Below, piece after piece: positions 9,301 through 17,610 of a stretch of 46,039 nucleotides of DNA. Within the stretch, counting starts at the first letter, position 1; each line of letters opens with the position of its first letter. The notes under the pieces were generated by a model that did not search any database, had not been told where the DNA came from, and worked only from the letters and a program-made list of their open reading frames with translations. Made by a program: the position numbers and the translations under genes. The stretch is from Candidatus Omnitrophota bacterium (GTDB lineage Bacteria; Omnitrophota; Gorgyraeia; 2-01-FULL-45-10), in assembly GCA_028748925.1 (NCBI GenBank), contig JAQTPE010000001.1, positions 12,065 to 58,103 of the forward strand, read 5' to 3'.

Positions 9301-12300
9301 AAATATGATAACTTAGGCCGTGATGACCAGGGCAACCCGCTTGTTACCGAGCTTGCTTTCGCGGATTTTGTAGCTACAGCTTTAGGCGCGGATAAAGAGA
9401 TGGGCCTTAAAAAACGCGGTCATGATAAGAATCTTTTCCTTGAGAATCCCGCATATAGTTTCAGGGATACGGAGCCAAACGATATCGATAAGGCGGTAGC
9501 TGAATTTGCTATTCCTATTGCCATAGATATAAGTACAAATCCAGCCTTGAGGCGGGAGTGGATAAGTAGAGGTGGAGTGTGTATAGCCGCGGACGCAGGC
9601 GCTATGACAATGGAAAAGATTAGGGATACGATGAAAGCGCGTTCGCTTACGGAAGTGACGGGCAAGATCAGTCTGAAAGATGACGTGATCTTTACGGAAG
9701 ACGAACTGAACGAGATGAATATCATAGGTCATTCTGATTCGGCGGTGAATAGTCTGCCGGATATCAAAGATATTAAGGTTAAAGAGAGGCCCGCAGGCGT
9801 CAGTTTTAAGACGGCTGAATGGGCCACCGACTCTCAGGCTGAATCATTGCTGGATATGGCGCGGCCGGACTCTCGCATGATAAATATATGCGTAATATCG
9901 CGCAAAGACGAAAGCGAAGGCAATGCCCTTATAGGGGCGCTCAGGGATAGAAAGCCTGCCATGTTTAGTCCCGCGGAATATGTAAGGAATAGAACGAAAT
10001 CCGTGGCATCCTATGTTACATCCGCAGAAGACATGACGCTCTATGAGTTGGCTAAAAGGATCGCCGGTTCTGTAGATAAAAAAAATATGGCGCATCTAAT
10101 TATCTCGGATAAATTTAAGGTACACAAAGATGACGCGTTAATAAAACGATTGATGAAGAATCCTATATGTGCCACACTTCTTAGTAATGCTCAGGTAACC
10201 GAAGACGGAAAGAGTTATATCTTCGGCGCCCGGCTTGCGGACCTTCTCGACTATGCCTTTAAAGAAGCGCTGGGCAAAAAGATAAAGAAGATACGATCCA
10301 ACATCCTCGGTGAGTCGCTCAACATGCTTCCGGGTGAGGAAGCAGGTCCGACCGCTCTCGGCGCGATACGCGCAAACGGCGGCGCATCCGAGCAGGGCGC
10401 AATTACTGTAGATGGCGCAGAGCTTACTGACTCGCAAAAAATCGAAATTAATGGTAAAATAAGATCTGATTTCGAGAGCGGCAAGGCCAGGCTTGTAGAG
10501 ACCATAAATGGTGTTGAAATATATGAGATCCCGGGCCTGGAAGATCTTACATATCTGGTGGCCCATCCCGGCCGCGGCGGAGACGCATGTGATCATAAAG
10601 CGCGCCGTATATATCTTTCACCCAGTAAAGTAAGAGTATATAACAGCCTTTCACCGATAAATAAGGAGAAGTTCTTGAAGCACGAAATAGCTCACCTGGA
10701 TAACCCAAGATTGGCCGAAGATATTATTGAAGTTCTTGCGCCGTCACATGATGTTCGCCTGGAGATTTTGACAAAGGATATGTCGGGCTCGCAGAAAAAA
10801 GCTATCGATGAAGTCTACAGCGATGTATACAAAAAAGCGGTAAATGGCGGAAAAGAATACGCGCCGGAAAATGTAGCAAGCGAATACGGAATATCCGTGG
10901 ATATAGCGCGAGCATTACTGGATAAGATAGCCGAGGAGTCCGGGTACAACGCGATAAAGAGGGATATGTATCAATCCGTTATATCCAATACTCCGGCCGC
11001 CATAAAAGAGAGCTCTCTTTTAGACGTGTCAGAAAAGGGCAGGATGACTATCGAGTTTACGAGAGAGAATCTCGAAGACTTTGATCCGGTTAAAAATCCC
11101 AAAGGTATGAATCTGAAAAGTTGGCTTAAGAAATACAAGAAAGAAGCTTCCGTATCTACAGCCGGAATAAGAGGTCTGCAGAATATCTTGTTTCCTAATG
11201 ATCCGCGGGAACTCATGGGGGAAAAAGCGATTATCCTAGCTAACGTAGCCAAGGCGCTCGTCGCCCGTTCTTCATACTCCGGTGAAGAGATACATAAATT
11301 TGCTTCTTCGGAAGTAAGGTTTAATTCAAGAGAATATGTAGAGTGTATAGCCCGTATACAGGCGGCATTAGGAATAAAGACGTGTGTACCGTTGGACGGA
11401 GCGACTACGCCTATATGGATGGCGTCATTCCTGATATTCAAATATGATCTGATGGGCGGCGAATATGTAACATCGAGCCACGCTATCAGCAAAAAGATCG
11501 CGACAAAAGACCTTAATTCAGAGGGTAGCCAGTTTACACCGGATGAATCCATACTGTTCGTGAAAAAGATCGAAGAGATAATAGCCCAGATCGAAGATAA
11601 AGGCGTATATTCCGTAATATTGGCCGCGATGAATGACGAGAATATAGATCAGGTCTTTATGAGAAAGGTCAATAATGGCATCGAAGATTATGTTAAATAC
11701 CTTAAGACCGGTATAGCTACGCGTAACAATATTCAACTAATCAAAGAAGGTGAAAATAAGATCTTCATAGACGTTGTCGGTGGTTGTATGTACAGGACTA
11801 TGAGTAAGGTATTCAACAAACTTGGTATAACTGAAAAATTTAGATGGCTGCACATAAAAGAAGATCCGTATTTTCATGGAATAGGCAAATCATGCTACAG
11901 GCTGAATACGGAAAATGGCAAATTGGGCTTCGAGGATCTTTCCTGCGATACCAGCATAGTCGCCATCAACGAAAAAGAGGATGTTGAAAGGATCATGGGC
12001 TTTGTAGAGAAATTCAAAGATAGTATATCCAAAAAAGCGGTGGGAACACAAATTTTGATACCGGTGCCTGGATCAAACAGCAAGATCTTCGGGCAGATAA
12101 GGGCTTCTAATGATCCGGATTTGAGGCTTTTGAAGAATGTCGTATCTGTAGATCTGGGCGAAGGGAAGCTTTTTGTGTGCGAAACAGGGATAAGGATATT
12201 GCCCGTTATCAAGACGATGGGCTATAAGCAGAGCCTTAAAGACGCGCCTGTGGGTACGGTTATAGAGCTGACCGATCCTGACGGAGATCGTCTTATAACG

Positions 12301-15300
12301 GCTCAGATAGTGAATATAGAAAAAAGAGAGATGCTCGAGAAGCTGGGATTGGCGTATGAAATACTCGATTCCAGAAGAGTGCTGGTGGTATTTATGCCTA
12401 ACCAGTCTTTCCTGATGACGATCGATTTCAGGAAAGAGATGCTCAAGAGGGACGGGGAGTGGGCAAAGCGTAATTGGTTCATGATAAAGACTACCGCTTC
12501 AGCCGCCGCATGGGATGATTGGGCCGCTGCTCAGAGCGATAAATCGTACAAAATAAAATACACGGGAACGAATGATTGGGTTGACGCAAAGGGAGTTCCC
12601 GTGATAAACACTCCGGTCGGGTTTAAAGAGATAGCGAGCATTATGAAGAAAGCTGAGAAACAGATGCGCGAAGCGCCGGATCGGGATGTCATAATAGAGG
12701 ACGTATTCGGAAATCAGATTAATCTGGGTGTTCAGCCCAGGCTTTTATTTGCCGGTGAGGAATCTGGCGGCGAGATATTCGGGCCTACGGAGTTGATCGA
12801 GAGCGTGAATGGCAGAAGAGCGCTCGCCATGAGAGAAAAGAGCGCGGGTGAAGCTATGGTTATAACGAGCGCTATGGCCGCCGACCTCGAAGCAAAAGGT
12901 ATGACGTTGGTAGATTATTTAGTGAATATTAATAGTGAGAATAAGATCGTCAATCGTTTTGACTATAGGGAAGACATTATTTATTTCAATGAGAGCGAGC
13001 CGGATATCAATGTCAGGAAGGCGGCGGAGGCAGAAGGCCTGAAGATGAAAGAGGAGAACGATTTCTTCTTCCTGGCGATCGCCATCGCGTTGAGAGACGG
13101 TAAAATTACATTCGATCAGGCATCTGTCTTTTTAAGGAAGTTGTTCCCCGCGGTAGATTTCGAAGAACTTAAAGGCGTATATTTTGTCGGAGATGGTGTA
13201 TATCTGAAGTTTACCGATAGGGTAGTTGAGATAAGGCCATCCGGGACAGAAGCTAAGACTAAGGGTTATGCCATGGGGGCGAGCCCCACTATGTTGGTAA
13301 ATGACGCTAAGGCGCTTGCCGGATATTATTCAAATGAGATGAGAGACCGGTTAGTGGATCTCTTGGGCGCGGAAACGCATGCGGCATATTTTAAAGAATC
13401 GGAATTCATGGGCACGAAAATGCCGGCTGTAAAAGTGAGAGCTATGGAAATTTATAGCGCATACCTTGCAAATGGTGCGGAGACTAAACAATTTGTGCCG
13501 CCCACGGATTATAAGTATTTGAATGTGCCAATTTGGGCAAAATCAGAGAAAGAGAATGCCTCTTTTATAAGCCAGAAGCTTCATACGCCGCTCGTTGCCG
13601 CTACGCCCGAAATGGCGGCGCGATTTATGCAAGGCGGATATAACCAGGTTGGTTATGGTCTTCCCGCAGGTGCGGCGATAGACGGATCGTTCGCTATAGG
13701 CCAGGAAGGCAACCAGGGGTATTATGTAGATGGCGGCAAAAAGATATTCCTGGATACCGTCCAGAGCATGAAAGATTTCTTTGCCAGGAGAGAAGCAAGA
13801 CTTGGTAAACAGATCAAATATGTCATAAAGCCGGGAATAGGCGGGCAGCATACTCCGTTCCAGGGTATCGCGGACGCGTTCCAGCTTATCGATGTTGCGA
13901 CAGGAAAGGTCGTAGGAGAGTATGAGCTCGGTAAGGATTACGAGGCGGCCCTATCGGCTAACTTAAAAGAGCTCGGCTCCCGATGGGATCAGATCGCGGT
14001 TATTCCGAGTTCAAAATCCGGCTCTACCGATGAGACGATGATGATATTTACAGAGATATTCTATGTTCTCTTGAAGAATGTAGCCGCGGAAAAGGGAGTT
14101 AACGGCGAACTCTTCGCGCAATCGGTGCTCGACACTATGCATGATGTGAATTTTGCGAACGGCATAGAGCGTCCGGCAAAAGACTTATTTAAAGGATTCA
14201 GCGCCGCTTTGGTGGCGAACAAATTTGACGGCAGGCTGGGAGTCGGAGGAGTGAAGCAGATATTGGATATAGTGCTGGGGAATATGTTCTTCGAGACCAC
14301 AGATAGGCCCCAACAGAGCCGCCTTTCGGCTTTTATAAGGAATTCGGAATTAACAAAGGAGCTTGATAAAGAAGATATCCCGGGATTCGGCGCCATGTTC
14401 GACAATGTCGGTGGGCGCTGGACGGCGGATCTTCATATGATGACATTTCTTGCGTATCATAAATTAGACGCCGAAGGATATTGGAATACTCGTTATGAGG
14501 GCATAAAAAAGGTACGTGAAGGAACTCATAAGGCAAATGAATTAGCCGATATAATATCGAATGAAAGTATTACGGACATAGCCCTTGTCGTTCCGGATGA
14601 GTTGTTCTGGTTCGGAAAAGCTATGGAACAGAATTTTAACGAGAGTATCTGGCAGAACGGTTTCGCGAACCTCGTAGCTATTAAGGAGAGCGCATGGGAA
14701 GTTCAAAAATCTCATTATGCCGGGGAGGCTTCAAGGCTCGTTATAAATATCTCAAGCCTTGATATTCCAGCAGCCTCATTTAATACCGCGCCTCTTGGTG
14801 AATTCAAGCTAGATGGCGTAGGAAAGCAGAAACTTGCAGACTCGCTGGGCGAATTATTTACGACATTCTACGGCATGACCCATAATGTGGGTAACAGGCT
14901 TATAGCAAGAGCGCTTGCCGAGAAAGGTTTTGCTCCGGAAGATGTAGATATAAATGATCTCGATAATCCTGTTACCAGGATATTCCAGCAGAACCTGTAT
15001 GTGCGCCAGCCTTATGTAGAGCTTGGCAAGGGATTACTGGAGCATAAACTTAAGACCCTGCAGGCGAAGGGGCAGCATGCTATAGATGAGGAATTGAACA
15101 GAATAAAGGCCGCGGCGCGCGACAGGGAGATAGAGTCGAATACCCCGGAACTGAATCTTCCGGGTAAGATCGCCGATGTGGAACAGCTAACCGCCGCTAT
15201 AATACAGGCCGCGGAGTTTGCCAAAGAGAGCGGACGGAAGTTCGTGCCGTTCATTTATCTCGAAGGCGAAAAGTTCCTCGAGATTAGGGAGCTATTGATA

Positions 15301-16443
15301 AGCTTAGGCGTTGAATGGGTCATGCAGGGTACCGGTGACCAGCATATAAGTTATCAGCAGCCCCTCGCTCAACCGCAGAAATACCTGCCTTTCATAATCT
15401 CTTTTGTCCCGGAGAATACGCTTTCAGGTCGTCCGGCGGTAGGATTTGCGAAAGGCTATCTGAATAATGTAAGCCCCAACATGGTGCGCGATCTTTTTGC
15501 CGAAGCTTCCTATAAAGCATTGACCGCTTATAGAAAGAATGAGGCCGGCGAGCATGTTAAGGGCGCGGCAGGGATATTCTTGCGCCTTACCGACTCAGAT
15601 GATGATCGTAATATGCTTATAGAATCTTTTAAGGCAGCTATCAAAGCTCTTAAACCTGTGGAAGATAGCGCAGAAGAGCTGTCTCCTGTATCATCTGAGA
15701 CATCTTCGATCGGAGATGAGATGGTGAGGATGATTGAAGAGAGAGAGCCGGAGCTTGCGCAAAATCCAAACTATCAGAAGTATGTAAGACCGTACATCGC
15801 CAATTTTATGGAGACGTTGGCTTCAACAGGATTTGATAACAAGACTAAAGAGGATGTCACTACGGTTTTAGCCCACGATACCGCGATAAGTCTTGAGCAG
15901 CAGGAGGCTGTGCAATTGATGCACAAACTTCTCGCGAAATATCTTGGCAAGTCGGTTATCACTGTAAGAGGAACGGGCGCCGCGCTCGTCGGGGCAATCG
16001 ATGATAATATAAGATCACTACGCGCGTCCGGCAAAAAATTTGCCGTAATAGCGATGACAGGGAAAGATACATTTGACAAATACGGCCAGGGGGCAGATGG
16101 GCTTCTTGCAAAAATAAATGATGTGAATGGCTATATGAAGACTACGTTTAAGGAGGACGCAGAAAAGCTTCCGATCAGCGCGGTATTGAATGTACAGGAT
16201 CGCATGCCGCTCATGCCGTTGTATGATGTAGCGTTGCGTTTGGCATATAATTTGGGCAGTGAGAAGATCCTCGAAGGCTTAAGAGCTGTAGCGAGAGACG
16301 AGAATAATCAACCCTTCACGAAAGATAACCTGCTCGAATTCTTGAAAAGAGGTTATATCTGCTTGAAGCCTATCGTGCCGATCGATTTCAACGCGGCTAT
16401 CGAGGCTTCCAAAGCAGAATCCGCCGCTCTGAGATCATTGTAA
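6355..16443 (+). CDS. Giant secreted-type fusion: phosphofructokinase-, phosphohexomutase- and phosphoglucose isomerase-like domains
   Basis: 3,362 residues, GTG start set by AGGAGAG at 6341. Residues 1-32 form a signal peptide (basic RHIKR, hydrophobic core, SNVAFA cleavage region). Residues about 75-490 have motifs HIQDAH, SVEGADG and TGGFHSEG, a weak match to the EreA/ChaN/TIKI superfamily. Residues 670-1140 are PFK-like: SGGEAPGVN, GGND, PKTIDGD, MGRDNGYLA, TSEGF; the GD of PKTIDGD favours PPi-PFK relatives. HEIAH at 1443 is a metallopeptidase motif. Residues 1590-2310 are phosphohexomutase-like: STAGIRG, TSSHAIS, DPDGDR, GEESGG, RPSGTE. Residues 2480-3000 are isomerase-like: GIGGQH, SSKSGSTDETM, DNVGGR. 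The last 250 or so residues are unrecognised. Together the three enzyme domains would turn hexose-1-P into fructose-1,6-bisphosphate. Most key motifs are intact, but PFK has N where GGD is usual. A signal peptide on such enzymes is unexpected. Confidence 0.85.
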   Translation: MILTNLPLYRHIKRAVSLLVVVSFVFSNVAFADISKTTSLDAKKPVEITTDPDKIVIPRDYGLIKSKYTARDSKRLVIHIQDAHCNYEAQSNIIKILECLVKNDGLSLVSVEGADGFIDTSWFKAFPDADIRKEVADYFMKKGEITGPEFLSITSDLPIKLFGAETRSYYIDNLNAFTSSYPLKEDTERYFNRIKAVLNKLKITIYSEELKEFDQKTQDYESKKISFTDYIKYLEILAARYKVSLRRYENLFKLVSVLIYEKKIDFNVVDKERAALIDAITKKLDKDQLAELVNKSLEFKVGKISSVEYYNYLRALAAKYGITLSSEYPNLFNYIIYNSVYSRIENEHLFNDIKKFEEALKERMFADDDQRTLDKLSRHINILLGLTNIKLLNGDFDYYKERKEEFSHEVFAGFINRMAAKFGFAYEIDPPSEAVVESMPKLEDFYAIAIKRDKALVDNTMQAMKKENAQISVLVTGGFHSEGITKLLEKQGVSYLVICPNITKDVETPYIKILTNQRTPLEEILSDTGAATADAKNVKGSMLAPYLITAARTAKIEEIADRTREDLELWARMNISPWIPVALSDLVKMGIQPKAAILVVRFNSDVDAALKRYAKENELEGKDLEAFKKSAKEVKKIAKGIIAELMERQSAYTVSGAKKIEWPDPKDVTPDKRIVMLISGGEAPGVNEYFWRDAEMHAELGYSVEVMHFGLKGLLKGKLEVGNNGRTWVNWERARGINGMPGAFAGTSRVKMSKSEIFKMLWDAADYTKTLEFIGGNDHLGEAAKVGEIINQITGADDYADFKGEKEEFVKALKDILNKADISQSEIESVFNELHKKLKDMLVIALPKTIDGDTKVYPMGASTAHDRNEELIRRAAHNPFTKEEIAAGKRACSVVQVMGRDNGYLAVVDGNPTYLLLLPEWSRGVKWDTVREAVKSRLDKYGVCTVVTSEGFGIEYNEKGKVSGWPIIDEILERYHNPVLQAKYDNLGRDDQGNPLVTELAFADFVATALGADKEMGLKKRGHDKNLFLENPAYSFRDTEPNDIDKAVAEFAIPIAIDISTNPALRREWISRGGVCIAADAGAMTMEKIRDTMKARSLTEVTGKISLKDDVIFTEDELNEMNIIGHSDSAVNSLPDIKDIKVKERPAGVSFKTAEWATDSQAESLLDMARPDSRMINICVISRKDESEGNALIGALRDRKPAMFSPAEYVRNRTKSVASYVTSAEDMTLYELAKRIAGSVDKKNMAHLIISDKFKVHKDDALIKRLMKNPICATLLSNAQVTEDGKSYIFGARLADLLDYAFKEALGKKIKKIRSNILGESLNMLPGEEAGPTALGAIRANGGASEQGAITVDGAELTDSQKIEINGKIRSDFESGKARLVETINGVEIYEIPGLEDLTYLVAHPGRGGDACDHKARRIYLSPSKVRVYNSLSPINKEKFLKHEIAHLDNPRLAEDIIEVLAPSHDVRLEILTKDMSGSQKKAIDEVYSDVYKKAVNGGKEYAPENVASEYGISVDIARALLDKIAEESGYNAIKRDMYQSVISNTPAAIKESSLLDVSEKGRMTIEFTRENLEDFDPVKNPKGMNLKSWLKKYKKEASVSTAGIRGLQNILFPNDPRELMGEKAIILANVAKALVARSSYSGEEIHKFASSEVRFNSREYVECIARIQAALGIKTCVPLDGATTPIWMASFLIFKYDLMGGEYVTSSHAISKKIATKDLNSEGSQFTPDESILFVKKIEEIIAQIEDKGVYSVILAAMNDENIDQVFMRKVNNGIEDYVKYLKTGIATRNNIQLIKEGENKIFIDVVGGCMYRTMSKVFNKLGITEKFRWLHIKEDPYFHGIGKSCYRLNTENGKLGFEDLSCDTSIVAINEKEDVERIMGFVEKFKDSISKKAVGTQILIPVPGSNSKIFGQIRASNDPDLRLLKNVVSVDLGEGKLFVCETGIRILPVIKTMGYKQSLKDAPVGTVIELTDPDGDRLITAQIVNIEKREMLEKLGLAYEILDSRRVLVVFMPNQSFLMTIDFRKEMLKRDGEWAKRNWFMIKTTASAAAWDDWAAAQSDKSYKIKYTGTNDWVDAKGVPVINTPVGFKEIASIMKKAEKQMREAPDRDVIIEDVFGNQINLGVQPRLLFAGEESGGEIFGPTELIESVNGRRALAMREKSAGEAMVITSAMAADLEAKGMTLVDYLVNINSENKIVNRFDYREDIIYFNESEPDINVRKAAEAEGLKMKEENDFFFLAIAIALRDGKITFDQASVFLRKLFPAVDFEELKGVYFVGDGVYLKFTDRVVEIRPSGTEAKTKGYAMGASPTMLVNDAKALAGYYSNEMRDRLVDLLGAETHAAYFKESEFMGTKMPAVKVRAMEIYSAYLANGAETKQFVPPTDYKYLNVPIWAKSEKENASFISQKLHTPLVAATPEMAARFMQGGYNQVGYGLPAGAAIDGSFAIGQEGNQGYYVDGGKKIFLDTVQSMKDFFARREARLGKQIKYVIKPGIGGQHTPFQGIADAFQLIDVATGKVVGEYELGKDYEAALSANLKELGSRWDQIAVIPSSKSGSTDETMMIFTEIFYVLLKNVAAEKGVNGELFAQSVLDTMHDVNFANGIERPAKDLFKGFSAALVANKFDGRLGVGGVKQILDIVLGNMFFETTDRPQQSRLSAFIRNSELTKELDKEDIPGFGAMFDNVGGRWTADLHMMTFLAYHKLDAEGYWNTRYEGIKKVREGTHKANELADIISNESITDIALVVPDELFWFGKAMEQNFNESIWQNGFANLVAIKESAWEVQKSHYAGEASRLVINISSLDIPAASFNTAPLGEFKLDGVGKQKLADSLGELFTTFYGMTHNVGNRLIARALAEKGFAPEDVDINDLDNPVTRIFQQNLYVRQPYVELGKGLLEHKLKTLQAKGQHAIDEELNRIKAAARDREIESNTPELNLPGKIADVEQLTAAIIQAAEFAKESGRKFVPFIYLEGEKFLEIRELLISLGVEWVMQGTGDQHISYQQPLAQPQKYLPFIISFVPENTLSGRPAVGFAKGYLNNVSPNMVRDLFAEASYKALTAYRKNEAGEHVKGAAGIFLRLTDSDDDRNMLIESFKAAIKALKPVEDSAEELSPVSSETSSIGDEMVRMIEEREPELAQNPNYQKYVRPYIANFMETLASTGFDNKTKEDVTTVLAHDTAISLEQQEAVQLMHKLLAKYLGKSVITVRGTGAALVGAIDDNIRSLRASGKKFAVIAMTGKDTFDKYGQGADGLLAKINDVNGYMKTTFKEDAEKLPISAVLNVQDRMPLMPLYDVALRLAYNLGSEKILEGLRAVARDENNQPFTKDNLLEFLKRGYICLKPIVPIDFNAAIEASKAESAALRSL

Positions 16444-16452
16444 TAAATACTT

Positions 16453-16500
16453 AAAAGGGGTCAGGCGCTTTTTACATAGGCACCTGGCTCCTTTTTCTTT
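16453..16500 (+). terminator. REP-like hairpin plus T-tract, terminator of the giant gene
   Basis: AAAAGGGGTCAGGCGC (16453-16468) pairs with GCACCTGGCTCCTTTT (16480-16495) over 16 positions with one mismatch and two wobbles. The loop is 11 bases, and a T-rich run (TTTCTTTTTTT) follows. It lies 10 bases after the giant gene's stop. The same element is repeated in inverted orientation at the end of the transposase gene downstream, so it appears to be a REP copy that also works as a terminator. Confidence 0.75.
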
Positions 16501-16665
16501 TTTTCATCGTACCCTACCGATATTCCCTGATCAACTAACCAAGTTTCTAACTTTCGTTTAAACTTTTTTCCCGCACAATTTAAGTATTTTGCAACAATTT
16601 ACCTACTTTTTCCGTCTTATAGTATAGGGAGACATAACGCCTGTAAGGCAGAAAGGGTATGGTAT

Positions 16666-16839
16666 ATGAAAGCACTTATTCCGCAGGAAGTTGTGGAGAA
16701 GAGAATATTTTTTATAAGAGGCCAAAAGGTTTTAATGGATAGAGACTTGGCTGAACTTTATGGTGTGACCACAAGGCACCTTAAGAGGCAGGTAAGGCGC
16801 AATATTCAGCGTTTCTCCGAAAATTTTAGAGAGAGGTGA
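16666..16839 (+). pseudogene. ORF6N-domain protein remnant (57 codons)
   Basis: This ORF is too short for the ORF track. It reads ATG at 16666 to TGA at 16837-16839 and contains FFIRGQKVLMDRDLAELYG and RRNIQRF, the signature of ORF6N domains found in phage-type and DNA-binding proteins. Family members normally run on for about another hundred residues, but this one stops right after FSENFRE. It reads as the 5' remnant of a gene cut when the transposase gene arrived. The last bases GAGAGGTGA double as the ribosome site for the transposase. It could also be a short coupled leader ORF. Confidence 0.7.
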
Positions 16840-16843
16840 TTTT

Positions 16844-17533
16844 ATGCCGAGAGCACAAAGGGTCTGTTTTTCCGGAGCGTTGTATCATGTTTATCAAAGA
16901 GGTAACAATAAACAGGACATTTTTATTGACGACACGGATAGATGGCACATTCTGAAACTTTTTCTAGAGTCTAAAAAGAAATTTGATTATCTTTTGCATT
17001 GTTATGTATTGATGAGAAATCATTTTCACATAACGATCGAAACGTCGAACGCAACACCTGTTTCTAAAATCATGCATTACATAGACGCCGGTTATGCAGC
17101 GTATTTTAACGCCAGACATAATAAAAAGGGGCACTTGTTTCAAGGGAGATTCAAAGCGTCCTTGGTTGAGAAAGATTATTATCTTTTGGAATTATCCCGT
17201 TATATTCATCTGAATCCGGTCAGAGCGGGACTTGTCTCGATGCCCGAGGATTATAGTTGGAGTAGCTATCGAGTATATATTGGATGCAAAAAGGATGCTT
17301 TGGTTGACACCGAAACTGTGCTTGGATACTTTGATGCCTACGATAAAGAAAGAGCCCAGAGAGAATATAGAAAGTTCGTTGAAAGTGCTATTTCTTCGGT
17401 ATTTGAGAAGAAGGATTGGATCGAAGAGAATTTAAAAAGACAGCGTTTTATCGGATCGACAGACTTTGTGAGAAAATATCTAACTAAAGAAATTTCAAAA
17501 GAAGCGCCAGGCGCCTACCTAAAAAGCGCCTGA
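16844..17533 (+). CDS. REP-associated tyrosine transposase (RAYT, Y1_Tnp / IS200-like)
   Basis: This Y1-family single-strand transposase has 229 residues. Key features are the N-terminal YHVYQRGNNKQDIF segment, then MRNHFHITIE with the HxH (here HFH) metal site, and GHLFQGRFKASLVEKDYYLLELSRYIHLNPVRAGLV, which carries the catalytic-tyrosine region. The extended C-terminus is usual for RAYTs. The start ATG 16844 has the GAGAGGTGA ribosome site, which overlaps the stop of the ORF6N remnant. The C-terminal residues (APGAYLKSA) are encoded by the downstream REP hairpin itself, so element and gene overlap. RAYTs are thought to spread REP hairpins rather than whole insertion sequences. Length and motifs are intact, so the enzyme may be active. 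Confidence 0.92.
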   Translation: MPRAQRVCFSGALYHVYQRGNNKQDIFIDDTDRWHILKLFLESKKKFDYLLHCYVLMRNHFHITIETSNATPVSKIMHYIDAGYAAYFNARHNKKGHLFQGRFKASLVEKDYYLLELSRYIHLNPVRAGLVSMPEDYSWSSYRVYIGCKKDALVDTETVLGYFDAYDKERAQREYRKFVESAISSVFEKKDWIEENLKRQRFIGSTDFVRKYLTKEISKEAPGAYLKSA

Positions 17534-17542
17534 CCCCTTTTA
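17497..17542 (-). repeat. REP-like hairpin, inverted copy overlapping the RAYT 3' end
   Basis: GCGCCAGGCGCC (17504-17515) and AAAAAGCGCCTGACCCC (17521-17537) belong to the reverse complement of the upstream element at 16452-16495. A CAGGCGC/GCGCCTG stem closes over an 11-base loop. The transposase stop codon TGA is inside the element, and a TTTTA follows. Confidence 0.75.
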
Positions 17543-17552
17543 TTATTTCCGC

Positions 17553-17566
17553 TGTTATGATATACT
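17553..17566 (+). promoter_or_regulatory. Possible extended -10 promoter for the HAMP/glycoamylase gene pair
   Basis: Two overlapping extended -10 candidates occur, TGTTATGAT (17553-17561) and TGATATACT (17558-17566). Both lie 45-55 bases before the HAMP gene start. No convincing -35 hexamer was seen. Confidence 0.35.
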
Positions 17567-17610
17567 CGTGAGCATAGAGTATAACCCTGCTGTATAAAAG
17601 GAGGATGCAT

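Larger units (their letters stand above)
16452..17542 (+). mobile_element. RAYT element with inverted REP-like ends
   Basis: A 23-bp perfect inverted repeat marks the two ends: bases 16452-16474 are the reverse complement of 17520-17542. Similarity continues inward, so that each end forms its own hairpin around CAGGCGC/GCGCCTG. Between them lie the ORF6N remnant and one Y1-type transposase. This matches the REP-RAYT arrangement of IS200-derived domesticated transposases, in which the enzyme gene is flanked by the palindromes it recognises. The exact boundaries, and whether the ORF6N piece is part of the element, are uncertain. Confidence 0.7.

Noticed and set aside
10138-11552. Long minus-strand ORFs (152 and 193 residues) inside the giant gene
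   Set aside because: They are antisense shadows of a continuous plus-strand frame with recognisable enzyme motifs on both sides, have no ribosome sites and match nothing familiar.
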